Assembly: GCF_030813235.1 (NCBI RefSeq)
Contig: NZ_JAUSUB010000013.1
Coordinates: 1-64,000 of the forward strand
Direction of reading: 5' to 3'
Source: Cytobacillus purgationiresistens
GTDB taxonomy: Bacteria > Bacillota > Bacilli > Bacillales > Cytobacillaceae
Length of the DNA: 64,000 nt
Part shown: positions 32,144 through 39,925 of the stretch, piece after piece
Numbering within the stretch: the stretch's first letter is position 1
Layout: each line of letters starts with the position of its first letter
The notes under the pieces: generated by a model
Databases searched by the model: none
What the model was told of the DNA's origin: nothing
What the model saw: only the letters and a program-made list of their open reading frames with translations
Program-made: the position numbers and the translations under genes

Positions 32144-32236
32144 AAGAATCCGTTTTGAAAAAAGATTAATCAAATCGGATTCCTTCTTTATGAAGTAATT
32201 ATACAATTTTATAAAAAAGTTTGATCATTTTTCTAC
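32085..32236 (+). repeat. Interspersed repeat R, copy 3
   Basis: GGAATAAAGTTTGATCAAAA at the left, central AAGAATCCGTTTTGA...AATCGGATTC hairpin, AAAAAAGTTTGATCATTTTT at the right. It ends the small gene at 31919 and lies about 50 bp from the map stop. Confidence 0.85.
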
Positions 32237-32285
32237 CCATGTTGTTCCACAGGCGCGCCATATTGTGGTGTTAGTGCGGGTGCTC

Positions 32286-33029
32286 TTACAATGTAGTAAT
32301 AATCGGTCCTTTCTTCGTAAGAATAATCGTATGTTCGTATTGAGCCACAAAGCTTTCATCGGTTAGGAATGTCCATCCATCTTCGGATTGGAAAACTTCC
32401 TCTTCAAATGTAGAGATCATAGGCTCAAAAGCAATAACCATACCATCTTTTAAAATTTCGTCATCCCAGTGAGAGTAGTAATTGAAAATATGTTCTGGTG
32501 CTTCATGAATTGAGCGCCCTATACCGTGTCCAGTAAGATTTTTTATAACTGTTAAACCATGCTGTTTTGCTACATTGTGTGCAGCCTTTCCGAGCCCACT
32601 TTTTTTCGAACCTGGTTTTGCCTTCTTAAGTCCAGCGTCAAATGCTTCTTTAGCAACGTCGCATATTTTCTGTAAAATTCTCTCCCCCTTCCCTACTACA
32701 AAGGAAATTCCAGTATCTGCGAAATACCCGTTTTTTGAACCTGAAACATCAATATTTACTAAGTCCCCTTCTTGAATGATCCGTTTCCTCTTCGGAATCC
32801 CGTGCGCTACTTCTTTATTTATGCTAATGCACGTATATCCGGGAAAATCATATTCTCCTTTTGGGGCAGATTGAGCCCCTGCTTTTTCAAACATCTCTCT
32901 CGCAATTTCATCGAGTTCTTTTGTGGTAATCCCAGGTTTCGTACTACGGACTAATTCTTCTCGAATCGCCCCACAGATTTCACCAATTACTTTTAATCCA
33001 TTAATATCCTCTTTATTCTTTGCAACCAT
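32286..33029 (-). CDS. map: Methionine aminopeptidase, type I (247 aa)
   Basis: Removes the N-terminal Met of nascent proteins. The ATG at 33029 is preceded by GTGGGGATATCA. All metal and catalytic residues are visible: AHGIP (His), NIDVSGSKNGYFADTGISF (two Asp), NLTGHGIGRSIHE (His), IAFEPM (Glu) and QYEHTII (Glu). Length and motif spacing fit type I, and the sequence is like the accessory MapB/YflG of Bacillus. A second methionine aminopeptidase on a mobile region may confer tolerance to an inhibitor or be a leftover; the context gives no clue. Confidence 0.93.
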   Translation of the reverse strand: MVAKNKEDINGLKVIGEICGAIREELVRSTKPGITTKELDEIAREMFEKAGAQSAPKGEYDFPGYTCISINKEVAHGIPKRKRIIQEGDLVNIDVSGSKNGYFADTGISFVVGKGERILQKICDVAKEAFDAGLKKAKPGSKKSGLGKAAHNVAKQHGLTVIKNLTGHGIGRSIHEAPEHIFNYYSHWDDEILKDGMVIAFEPMISTFEEEVFQSEDGWTFLTDESFVAQYEHTIILTKKGPIITTL

Positions 33030-33041
33030 TGATATCCCCAC

Positions 33042-33536
33042 TTTTTAAAATATTTTATGATTAGTATTCCATTTAGTTTCTAACATAAACGGAACGGTTT
33101 TTCTTCAACAATCAGTTCCGTTTGCAGTATAACCTTAATATTACTTTTACCATAGGAAACCATTTAATAAAGCATATCCAAAGTAGAAAAACGGTGCAAC
33201 TTTTTTTTAAACAATACGACTTTATTTCAAAGCCACAGCATCATCGAATTCTAAACCCGTTAGTAGCCTTGAAGGCAACTATAACGCCTAAAGGCGTTCT
33301 CAAGCCTTTGTTATCTAAGGTATGGTATTTGATGCCTTCTTAGTGTCAAGACATCACAACATTGAATACGTTGAATACATTGTTTACTGAGCTAAGATAT
33401 CAAGTAATCAAAGTTTCTTTTCACTTAATTTTTCTTCTTCGAATACTTTAAATACTCCTAATTTCCACAGTATAGATAATTAACGAAAATATACGCTAAG
33501 CCAATATTTGGAATAAAAAAGCCGAATTCTCCTACG
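33042..33536. other. Noncoding stretch, end region of a Tn3-type element
   Basis: A hairpin AAACGGAAC...GTTCCGTTT (33088-33124) comes first. Next, 33230-33536 parallels 38090-38445: both have AACGCCT...AGGCGTTCTCA, GATGCCTTCT, ATAATTAACGAAAATATACG and the hairpin before the tnpA stop. It is the left end of a related transposon copy. No gene is seen. Confidence 0.6.
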
Positions 33537-33945
33537 CTAAGGAGTTCCGGCTTTAGTTATATTCAATGACGGTAAAGACTGAAAACCAGCCTTACTATTA
33601 GGTTCGAATTTGTACTCACCAAGGAAATTAATATGTTCCCATGCCAGAGGTGATACATGAGATAACAAGTCCTCATCTAATTCTCCGTTTTGCTTTAAAT
33701 GATTAGTGGCTTCTGTAAGGTAAACTGTGTTCCAAAGACTAATAGCATTGATTATAATGTTCAAAGCGCTTGCTCTTTGCAGTTGATCTTGTAGCGCCCG
33801 TTCTCGTAATTCTCCATGCTTTCCAAAGAGGATTGCCCTAGCCAAGGCATTCATGGCTTCTCCTTTATTTAGTCCCCGTTGTACACGCCGACGCAACGAT
33901 TCATTTAAAATGTAATCAAGTATAAATATAGTTTTTTCAAAATAA
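33537..33945 (-). pseudogene. tnpA: Tn3-family transposase, C-terminal fragment (about 135 codons)
   Basis: Reads KTIFILDYILNESLRRRVQR...GKHGELRERALQDQLQRASA...LGEYKF, the last part of a Tn3 TnpA. It is very similar to the C-terminus encoded at 38446-38860. The break at 33945 abuts an IS3-group orfA. A non-functional duplicate of the older Tn3 element's end. Confidence 0.85.
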
Positions 33946-34004
33946 TCAAAACAGAATTTGTGAAAGGGGTGATATTTGAAACCCTGGAAGACTTAACAAT
34001 CAAA

Positions 34005-34283
34005 TTAGATGACTATGTGCGCGGCTTGCTTTAAAATATCATTCTCCATCATGAGCTTTTGATTTTCTTTACGAAGTCGAATTAACTCCTCTTGTTCAGA
34101 AGTGCGATTGTCTTTCTCTTGAAAAGAACCGGTTGTCTTATGTTGACGAACCCATTTATCAAAGGCCGAAGGCGTCAGCTCGTATTCTTTGATAATTTCA
34201 CTTCTAGGTTTACCTGAAGTATGCAGCTGAACGATTTGTTCTTTAAATTCTTTTGTGAATGTCCTTCTTTCTCTTTTAGTCAT
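34005..34283 (-). pseudogene. IS3-family OrfA (92 aa), OrfB missing
   Basis: ATG at 34283 follows AGGAGAATCA. MTKRERRTFTKEFKEQIVQL...YELTPSAFDKWVRQHKT is the helix-turn-helix, followed by the leucine-zipper-like EEELIRLRKENQKLMMENDI. OrfA looks complete except for an altered C-terminus, but the catalytic OrfB has been replaced by the Tn3 fragment, so the element is dead. Confidence 0.8.
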
Positions 34284-34302
34284 GATTGATTCTCCTAAGT
34301 TT

Positions 34303-34548
34303 TTAATCAGTGTGTGCGACAGCCATGACTTCAATTAGTTGCTCTGGGAACGCCAAGTAAGTCACGCCGATGAGGCTGCCGGCCGGCCGATGCTTTTCTA
34401 GATATTCCTTGAACAGGCCGATGACTGGCTCGGAATGCTCTTGCGGATTTGTTAGATAGATTTCCACATAAGCGAGGTTGGACTTCGTGACACCAAATCC
34501 CTCCAGTACATGATCGAGGTTTTCCAGAGTTTGTCGGGTCTTCTTCCC
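34303..34548 (-). pseudogene. RidA/YjgF-family C-terminal fragment
   Basis: In a frame different from the longest ORF the minus strand reads TRQTLENLDHVLEGFGVTKS then NLAYVEIYLTNPQEHSEPVI and EKHRPAGSLIGVTYLAFPEQ, ending LIEVMAVAHTD. That is the C-terminal two-thirds of a RidA-type imine deaminase, with the conserved R-P-A-x-S region. The N-terminus is missing and an IS orfA start abuts it. GC content is higher than around it. Confidence 0.75.
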
Positions 34549-34612
34549 TTAATATCTCTAAAACGATGTTGGCTTTTTCTTCTGGTTTGTAAGATCTTCG
34601 TTTTTTGCTCAT
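34546..34612 (-). pseudogene. IS3-family OrfA N-terminal scrap (22 codons)
   Basis: MSKKRRSYKPEEKANIVLEI then LREE is the common start of an IS150-type OrfA, cut directly by the RidA fragment. A junction of two unrelated gene pieces. Confidence 0.65.
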
Positions 34613-34730
34613 ACCATTATCTTTATCTTAATTAACTGTTTTTAGTGTCCAATGGTACGGATACATTATATAGATTACATCATAGAATTAGAGATAGATG
34701 ATCATAAAATGAGATAATAATAAATTATTA

Positions 34731-34792
34731 TTGACTTTTAAATAAACATAGAGTATAAATAACATTAGTTATATAACGTTTGTTATTTATAC
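34731..34792 (+). promoter_or_regulatory. Promoter and 40 bp dyad operator of the SnoaL/TetR/SDR operon
   Basis: TTGACT (34731-34736), 17 bp and TATAAA (34754-34759). The arms GTATAAATAACA (34753-34764) and TGTTATTTATAC (34781-34792) share a centre with the inner palindrome GTTATATAAC (34768-34777), so 34 of 40 bases are symmetric. The -10 lies within the left arm. Probable site for the TetR protein at 35542. Confidence 0.75.
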
Positions 34793-34892
34793 AGGTTACT
34801 TTATTTTATGAAAAAGTAGAGTGAGGACGTTTCTATTGAGTAGCTCAAAAGCATCCTCATACTATGAATAAATTACTTAAGGAGAGGAAGTT

Positions 34893-35477
34893 ATGACCAT
34901 ACCTACTGATTTAGAAAGAATTATTGCAAAGCAAGAAATACAGGACCTCTGTTACCGTTATGCTCGTGGGGCAGATCGACTGGATGCTGAAAGTTGGGCA
35001 TCTGCATTCTGGGAAGATGGTACATTTAATCAGCCTCAAAGTGATGTGGCAATTAACTCTTATGCAAATCAATTAGTAGGAACTATGGATAAATTCTTTG
35101 AATTAACTCATCACATTAACGGTAATATTCTGATCAATTTTGATAACAAAAATTATGCAACTACTGAAGTTTATTTTCAGGCTTTTCATCTTACAAAGGC
35201 TGATGCGTCGATTGAAGAACTTCGTTTTATTATTGGAGATAAGCGCTTGTCCGAACTATCTTATGTAGATGGCGATACCTTTGAGATCTTGGTTGGCGGG
35301 CGTTATCTCGATCAAGTTGAACGACGTGAAGAGGTCTGGAAAATCAAATACCGTCGTCTGATCTTTGATTACACTACGGTACGTCGTAGTATGGCGTTGT
35401 CCTCTGGATTAGGAATGACAGCTATGGGGGCAGCAAAAATGAGCCGTGATCGGACCGATCCTTCGTACAAATGCTGA
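34893..35477 (+). CDS. SnoaL-like (NTF2-fold) protein (194 aa)
   Basis: ATG at 34893 follows AAGGAGAGGAAG. The opening IIAKQEIQDLCYRYARGADR and LDAESWASAFWEDGTFNQP are the signature of the SnoaL_4 branch of the NTF2 superfamily, used by dehydratases, cyclases and aromatic-ring dioxygenase-like enzymes. A Tyr-Arg-Asp set at residues about 23-30 would line the pocket. It heads a four-gene plus-strand operon (SnoaL, TetR, SDR, NmrA-like). The reaction is unknown; hydration/dehydration of a small ketone or aromatic is plausible. Confidence 0.85.
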   Translation: MTIPTDLERIIAKQEIQDLCYRYARGADRLDAESWASAFWEDGTFNQPQSDVAINSYANQLVGTMDKFFELTHHINGNILINFDNKNYATTEVYFQAFHLTKADASIEELRFIIGDKRLSELSYVDGDTFEILVGGRYLDQVERREEVWKIKYRRLIFDYTTVRRSMALSSGLGMTAMGAAKMSRDRTDPSYKC

Positions 35478-35541
35478 ATATATCACCTTAGTCGGTAGAT
35501 GAATATAAAATTAAAAATTCGATATAAAATGAGGTGAAATC

Positions 35542-36099
35542 ATGGCCCCAAAGAAGAGAATTAATAGAGAGGACATAATTTCTGTTGCTTTTCAGCTTAT
35601 AAAAAGTGAAGGAATAGAAAGCTTAAATGCTCGTAATTTAGCTAAGAGGCTTGGCTGCTCTACGCAGCCAGTTTTTTCTGAATTTAATACTATGGAAGAA
35701 CTAAAACAAGAGCTTTTTGAGCAAGCAGGGTATTATTTCTTAGAATACCTTGAACGTGCCACTTCATCTTACAACCAATTATATAGTTTTGGTTTGGCTT
35801 TCATTGATTTTGTCCAAAAGGAAAGGAATTTCTATCAACTTATTTTTATGTCAGGTGCTTTAAATAACATTAACATCCTAGATGTTTGTAAAGCTAACTA
35901 TAATCTTGTAACCAACCTTGCTGAACATTACAGTTTAAGTTTTAGAAACACTGAGAAAATGTTTATTCAACTCCTTTTATATTTGCAAGGCATTGCAGCA
36001 GTCCTATACTCCAATGAAGAAGCATTCCAAACTGAAGAGATAAAGGAATATCTGAAAGATGCTTGTGAAGCTTTCTTAGAGGCTTACAAAGAGAAGTAA
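35542..36099 (+). CDS. TetR/AcrR-family repressor (185 aa)
   Basis: ATG at 35542 follows GAGGTGAAATC. The DNA-binding part is INREDIISVAFQLIKSEGIE with the helix-turn-helix NARNLAKRLGCSTQPVFSEF, and the C-domain is of the WHG type. It is encoded inside the operon it probably controls, through the long dyad at 34753-34792. Confidence 0.9.
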   Translation: MAPKKRINREDIISVAFQLIKSEGIESLNARNLAKRLGCSTQPVFSEFNTMEELKQELFEQAGYYFLEYLERATSSYNQLYSFGLAFIDFVQKERNFYQLIFMSGALNNINILDVCKANYNLVTNLAEHYSLSFRNTEKMFIQLLLYLQGIAAVLYSNEEAFQTEEIKEYLKDACEAFLEAYKEK

Positions 36100-36151
36100 T
36101 TTTACGATACCATATTAGTTTTGAGATGAGTATTAAGACAGGGGGGAACAG

Positions 36152-37078
36152 ATGATACGAAAGAAATGGACATACGAAGATATTCCAAACCAGAGTGGAC
36201 GTGTAGTGGTTATTACGGGGGCAAACTCAGGAATCGGTTATCAGGAAGCTCTAATGCTTGCAAAAAAAGGAGCGAAAATTATATTAGCGGGACGAGATCT
36301 TAAAAAAGTCAGAACAGCGATAAATCATATATTAAATGAAGTTCCATCCGCAAAGTTGGATTATGTTATTTTGGATTTAGCTGATTTAGATTCCGTATTT
36401 AGGTGCGCAGAAGAAATACAAAGTAAATACGAGAGCCTAGACCTTTTAATTAATAATGCTGGTGTCATGATTCCCCCCTTCTCCCGCACTAAACAAGGAT
36501 TTGAGTTACAATTGGGAACCAATCATCTTGGGCATTATGCTCTCACAGGAAAATTGCTACCTCTTATTTTGAAAACTCCTAATTCTCGAATCATATCAAT
36601 GACGAGTTTAGCAGGAGTGTTAGGCTCAATTAATTTTAATGATCTCAACTACGATCAAGATAGACATTATATAAAAATGTTAGCATATGGACAAAGCAAG
36701 TTGGCTAATATCATGTTTATAAACGAATTAGCTAATCGGTTAAAGCAAGCGGGATCAAATGTAATAGCAGCTTTAGCACACCCTGGTGGCTCAGCCACGA
36801 ACCTGCAAAAAAATGGGGATTTTTTCTTTAGGCGAATTTTAACGCCTCTAACGTCACATCCAGTATCAGAGGCAGCTCTCCCTATCCTTCGCGCAGCTTG
36901 TGATACACAAATAAAAAATGGCTCATTTTTGGCGCCTTCTGGCATATTACAGTTAACCGGTTCACCGGTAGAAGTAAAAATGCCAGCCAAAGCAATAAAT
37001 AAAAGTCGGTGCAATCAGTTATGGACCATCAGTGAGAAATTAACTAACGTATCTTATGATAAATTCCTCCCTGGTTAA
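36152..37078 (+). CDS. Short-chain dehydrogenase/reductase (308 aa)
   Basis: ATG at 36152 follows AGGGGGGAACAG. TGANSGIGYQEA (residues 23-34) binds the cofactor, LLINNAGVM is near 100, and the catalytic YGQSK is near 182. An N-terminal extension (KKWTYEDIPNQSGRVVVITG) is typical of retinol-dehydrogenase/WWOX-like SDRs of about 300 residues. Third gene of the SnoaL operon. The substrate is unknown. Confidence 0.9.
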   Translation: MIRKKWTYEDIPNQSGRVVVITGANSGIGYQEALMLAKKGAKIILAGRDLKKVRTAINHILNEVPSAKLDYVILDLADLDSVFRCAEEIQSKYESLDLLINNAGVMIPPFSRTKQGFELQLGTNHLGHYALTGKLLPLILKTPNSRIISMTSLAGVLGSINFNDLNYDQDRHYIKMLAYGQSKLANIMFINELANRLKQAGSNVIAALAHPGGSATNLQKNGDFFFRRILTPLTSHPVSEAALPILRAACDTQIKNGSFLAPSGILQLTGSPVEVKMPAKAINKSRCNQLWTISEKLTNVSYDKFLPG

Positions 37079-37171
37079 TGATATGAAGTTTACAAGATTG
37101 TTATATAAAATTTACTAAGAATAATCACATATAAAGTTAATAGGTATTTTAAAATTAGGGGGAAGTTTGTA

Positions 37172-37873
37172 TTGAAGATAGCAGTAATTGGAGCAACAGG
37201 AGCAACAGGGGAAGCAGTGTTAACTAGGGCCCTTGAACTAAATCATGAAGTTATAGCCGTGGCTCGCAGACCAGAAAAAATTGTTAATGACTCTAGACTT
37301 ACAATAAAACAAGGAGATGTCTTAGATCTGCAAAGTATACAAAATGCTATTAAAGGAGCGGATGCCGTTATAAGTTGCATAGGTCCGCCAAGCAACAACT
37401 CTCAAAATACTTCTATACATGGCTTAAAAAATTTCGTAGCAGGTATGAAGGTTATGAGGGCAAACTTTACACCAGGGACAGTTATGTCAGAAGGAATACC
37501 TAATATTGTGAAAGCTTGTAAACAAGCTGGCGTCAAACGATTTGTTATGCAAAGTGGGATCAATTTAACCGATGGAAAAGAACTGAATGCAGCTAATAGA
37601 GTAATGGTTAAAATAATGAGAACGATCTTTTCGAATGCAATTAAAGATAAAGAAATAGCTGAAAAGGCCGTAATACATTCTGATCTACAATGGGTAATTG
37701 TTCGTGCTTCTGTGCTTAAATACGGATCAAAAAGTTTAAAGTATACTGCAGGTCCGAGAGCTCGTATCGCGCCACTCCAACAAATACCATTTGCAGATTG
37801 TGCTGATGGTTTAGTTAGAGCATCTTCGAGCGAAGATGAATGGGTTAGAAAAATTATCAACATAGGAAAATAG
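37172..37873 (+). CDS. NAD(P)H-binding atypical SDR, NmrA/YwnB-like (233 aa)
   Basis: TTG at 37172 follows GGGGGAAG. MKIAVIGATGATGEAVLTRA contains the GATGxTG nucleotide motif of atypical SDRs, followed by ARRPEKI and ADAVISCIGPP. Family members are flavin reductases, epimerase-like or redox sensors and often lack the Tyr-Lys pair. Last gene of the SnoaL/TetR/SDR operon, about 95 bp after the SDR. Confidence 0.85.
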   Translation: MKIAVIGATGATGEAVLTRALELNHEVIAVARRPEKIVNDSRLTIKQGDVLDLQSIQNAIKGADAVISCIGPPSNNSQNTSIHGLKNFVAGMKVMRANFTPGTVMSEGIPNIVKACKQAGVKRFVMQSGINLTDGKELNAANRVMVKIMRTIFSNAIKDKEIAEKAVIHSDLQWVIVRASVLKYGSKSLKYTAGPRARIAPLQQIPFADCADGLVRASSSEDEWVRKIINIGK

Positions 37874-38445
37874 AGAATACTATTCACTGGAGAGATCTGC
37901 GATCAAAACCTCTCATTGGCCAACGGTAAGATCATATTAAGTCCACAGGGCGCGTAAGACGTACTAGCGAAGCTAGAAACCTATCTGGGGTACCGCCAAC
38001 ATTTTAACGTTATCTATACTTATAAGTAAAAAGTCTTGATTTGATAAGGAGTTTTACATTGAAGACATGTAAACAACGTACACGTCTTGACAACGAGACT
38101 CGCAGCACCGAAGTCTACAACCGTTGTTTCCTTCAAAGCAAATAAAAACGCCTTAAGGCGTTCTCAGAAAGTAGAATGGCATTGAAACTTCCCTGGAACT
38201 CTTCATACGAATGGCAAGAATTATCAAAGCAAGGTTATTCGATGCCTTCTCAATGACAAGATACTATCACATACTTTTATTACTATAAATACATTGTTTT
38301 CTGAGTTAAGATATCAAGTATTTAAAGTAACTTTCCACTCAATTTTTCTTCTTAGAATACTTTAAATACTTCTGATTTTCATAGTACAGATAATTAACGA
38401 AAATATACGCTAAGACAATTTTCGGAACATAAAAGCCGAATTTCC
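37874..38445. other. Noncoding stretch with a Tn3-type end
   Basis: GGGGTACCGCCAACATTTTA at 37987 is a Tn3-family terminal sequence. 38090-38445 is parallel to 33230-33536 and runs into the hairpin AAAAGCCGAAT...ATTCGGCTTTT (38428-38467) that contains the tnpA stop codon. No gene is seen. Confidence 0.6.
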
Positions 38446-39826
38446 CTACGCTAAGGGAGATTCGGCTTTTATGTTCAATGACGGTAAAGACTGTAAACTA
38501 GTTTTACTAATGGAATCGAACTTGTATTCACCAAGGAAATTAATATGTTCCCATGCTAGAGGTGATACATGAGGTAACAGGTCTTCATCTAATTCCCCAT
38601 TTTGTTTTAAATGATTAATGGCTTCTGTGAGATAAACTGTATTCCAAAGACTAATAGCATTAATTATAATGTTCAAAGCGCTTGCTCTTTGCAGTTGATC
38701 TTGTAATGATCGTTCTCGTAATTCCCCATGTTTTCCAAAGAAGATTGCCCCGGCTAAGGCATTCATAGCTTCTCCTTTATTTAGTCCTCGTTGTACACGC
38801 CGACGCAGCGATTCATTTAAAATATAATCCAGTATAAATATAGTTTTTTCTATTCTTCCGATTTCGCTAAGCGTCTTTGAGACCTTGTTCTGCCTTGCAT
38901 AAGATCCAAGTTTGCCCATAATAAGAGACCCAGAAACGGTTCCCTCCCGTATAGAATGTGCTAACCGTAATACATCATCAAAATTATCTCGAATGATCTT
39001 GGTGTTAATTTTCCCTCGAAAAAGAGTATGTATTTCTTCGAAGTCTTCCATTATATCCATAGTGTATAGTTTGGAATCAGTTAAGTCCCGGAGTCGTGGA
39101 GCAAAACGAAATCCTAGTAAATGACTCAATCCAAATACTGAGTCTGTATAGCCAGCTGTGTCTGTAAAATGCCCTTCAATATTCAAATCTGTCTCATGAT
39201 GAAGTAACCCATCAATGACGTGCACAGCATCCCGAGCATTGGTATTAATGACTTTAGTATAAAAGCTTGAAAATTGATCACTGGTGAATCTATAAATGGT
39301 AGCTCCTTTTCCAGAACCATAATGGGGATTCGCATCGGCATGTAAAGAAGAAACACCCACTTGTACACGCATTCCATCAGAGGATGATGTACTTCCGTCT
39401 CCCCAAAATGAAGATAAAGACATTTTATGATGGAAATTGACAAGGGTAGCTTGTGCTCGATTTAGAGCATCTTCATCCATTCGCCATAGAGCAACGTTTG
39501 CCATTTGTCGATAGGAGATCCCTGGTGTTGCTTCTGCCATTTTCGTGAGTCCAATATTTGTCCCCATACCCATTAATGCTGCCAGATCATGGGTTTTTCT
39601 TCTGGATGCGGAGGCTTTCCAGTAGACGTGTGAATGAATTCCTTATCAAATCCTGTCCAATTGGAGACCTCCATTAATAAATTCGTTAACTTTATGTGTG
39701 GAAGCATACGATAAAGGGATGCACTGAATGATCGGGCTTTTTCCGGAACATCTTTTTCAAGCCTGTGTATGTGAAGTTTTCCGTTAGCGAAATTGACTCC
39801 CTCTAAATCATGAATATTTTCTTTTA
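38446..39826 (-). pseudogene. tnpA: Older Tn3 element tnpA, C-terminal half (split by the inserted transposon and frameshifted)
   Basis: Reads ENIHDLEGVNFANGKLHIHR...EEKPMI, then a frameshift at about 39573-39590, then GMGTNIGLTKMAEATPGISY through DGSTSSSDGMRVQVGVSSLH to LNIKAESPLA. It carries two of the DDE-region blocks. The 5' side stops at the TTTTA duplication (39822-39826). The missing upstream part continues at 49474-50181, beyond the 9.6 kb insertion. Confidence 0.9.
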
Positions 39827-39925
39827 GGGGTACCACCAGTAAAACGCGGATTTACAACGTTAAGGGAATTCGGATACAAAAATAGCCGGTTTTTACCACG
39901 ATAAAGTGTAACCGGCTGATAGCTA

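Noticed and set aside
34641..34662. TTTTTAGTGTCCAATGGTAC as a fifth copy of the TTAG-TGT promoter element
   Set aside because: It lacks a -10 box and lies at the edge of an IS remnant; the resemblance is probably chance.
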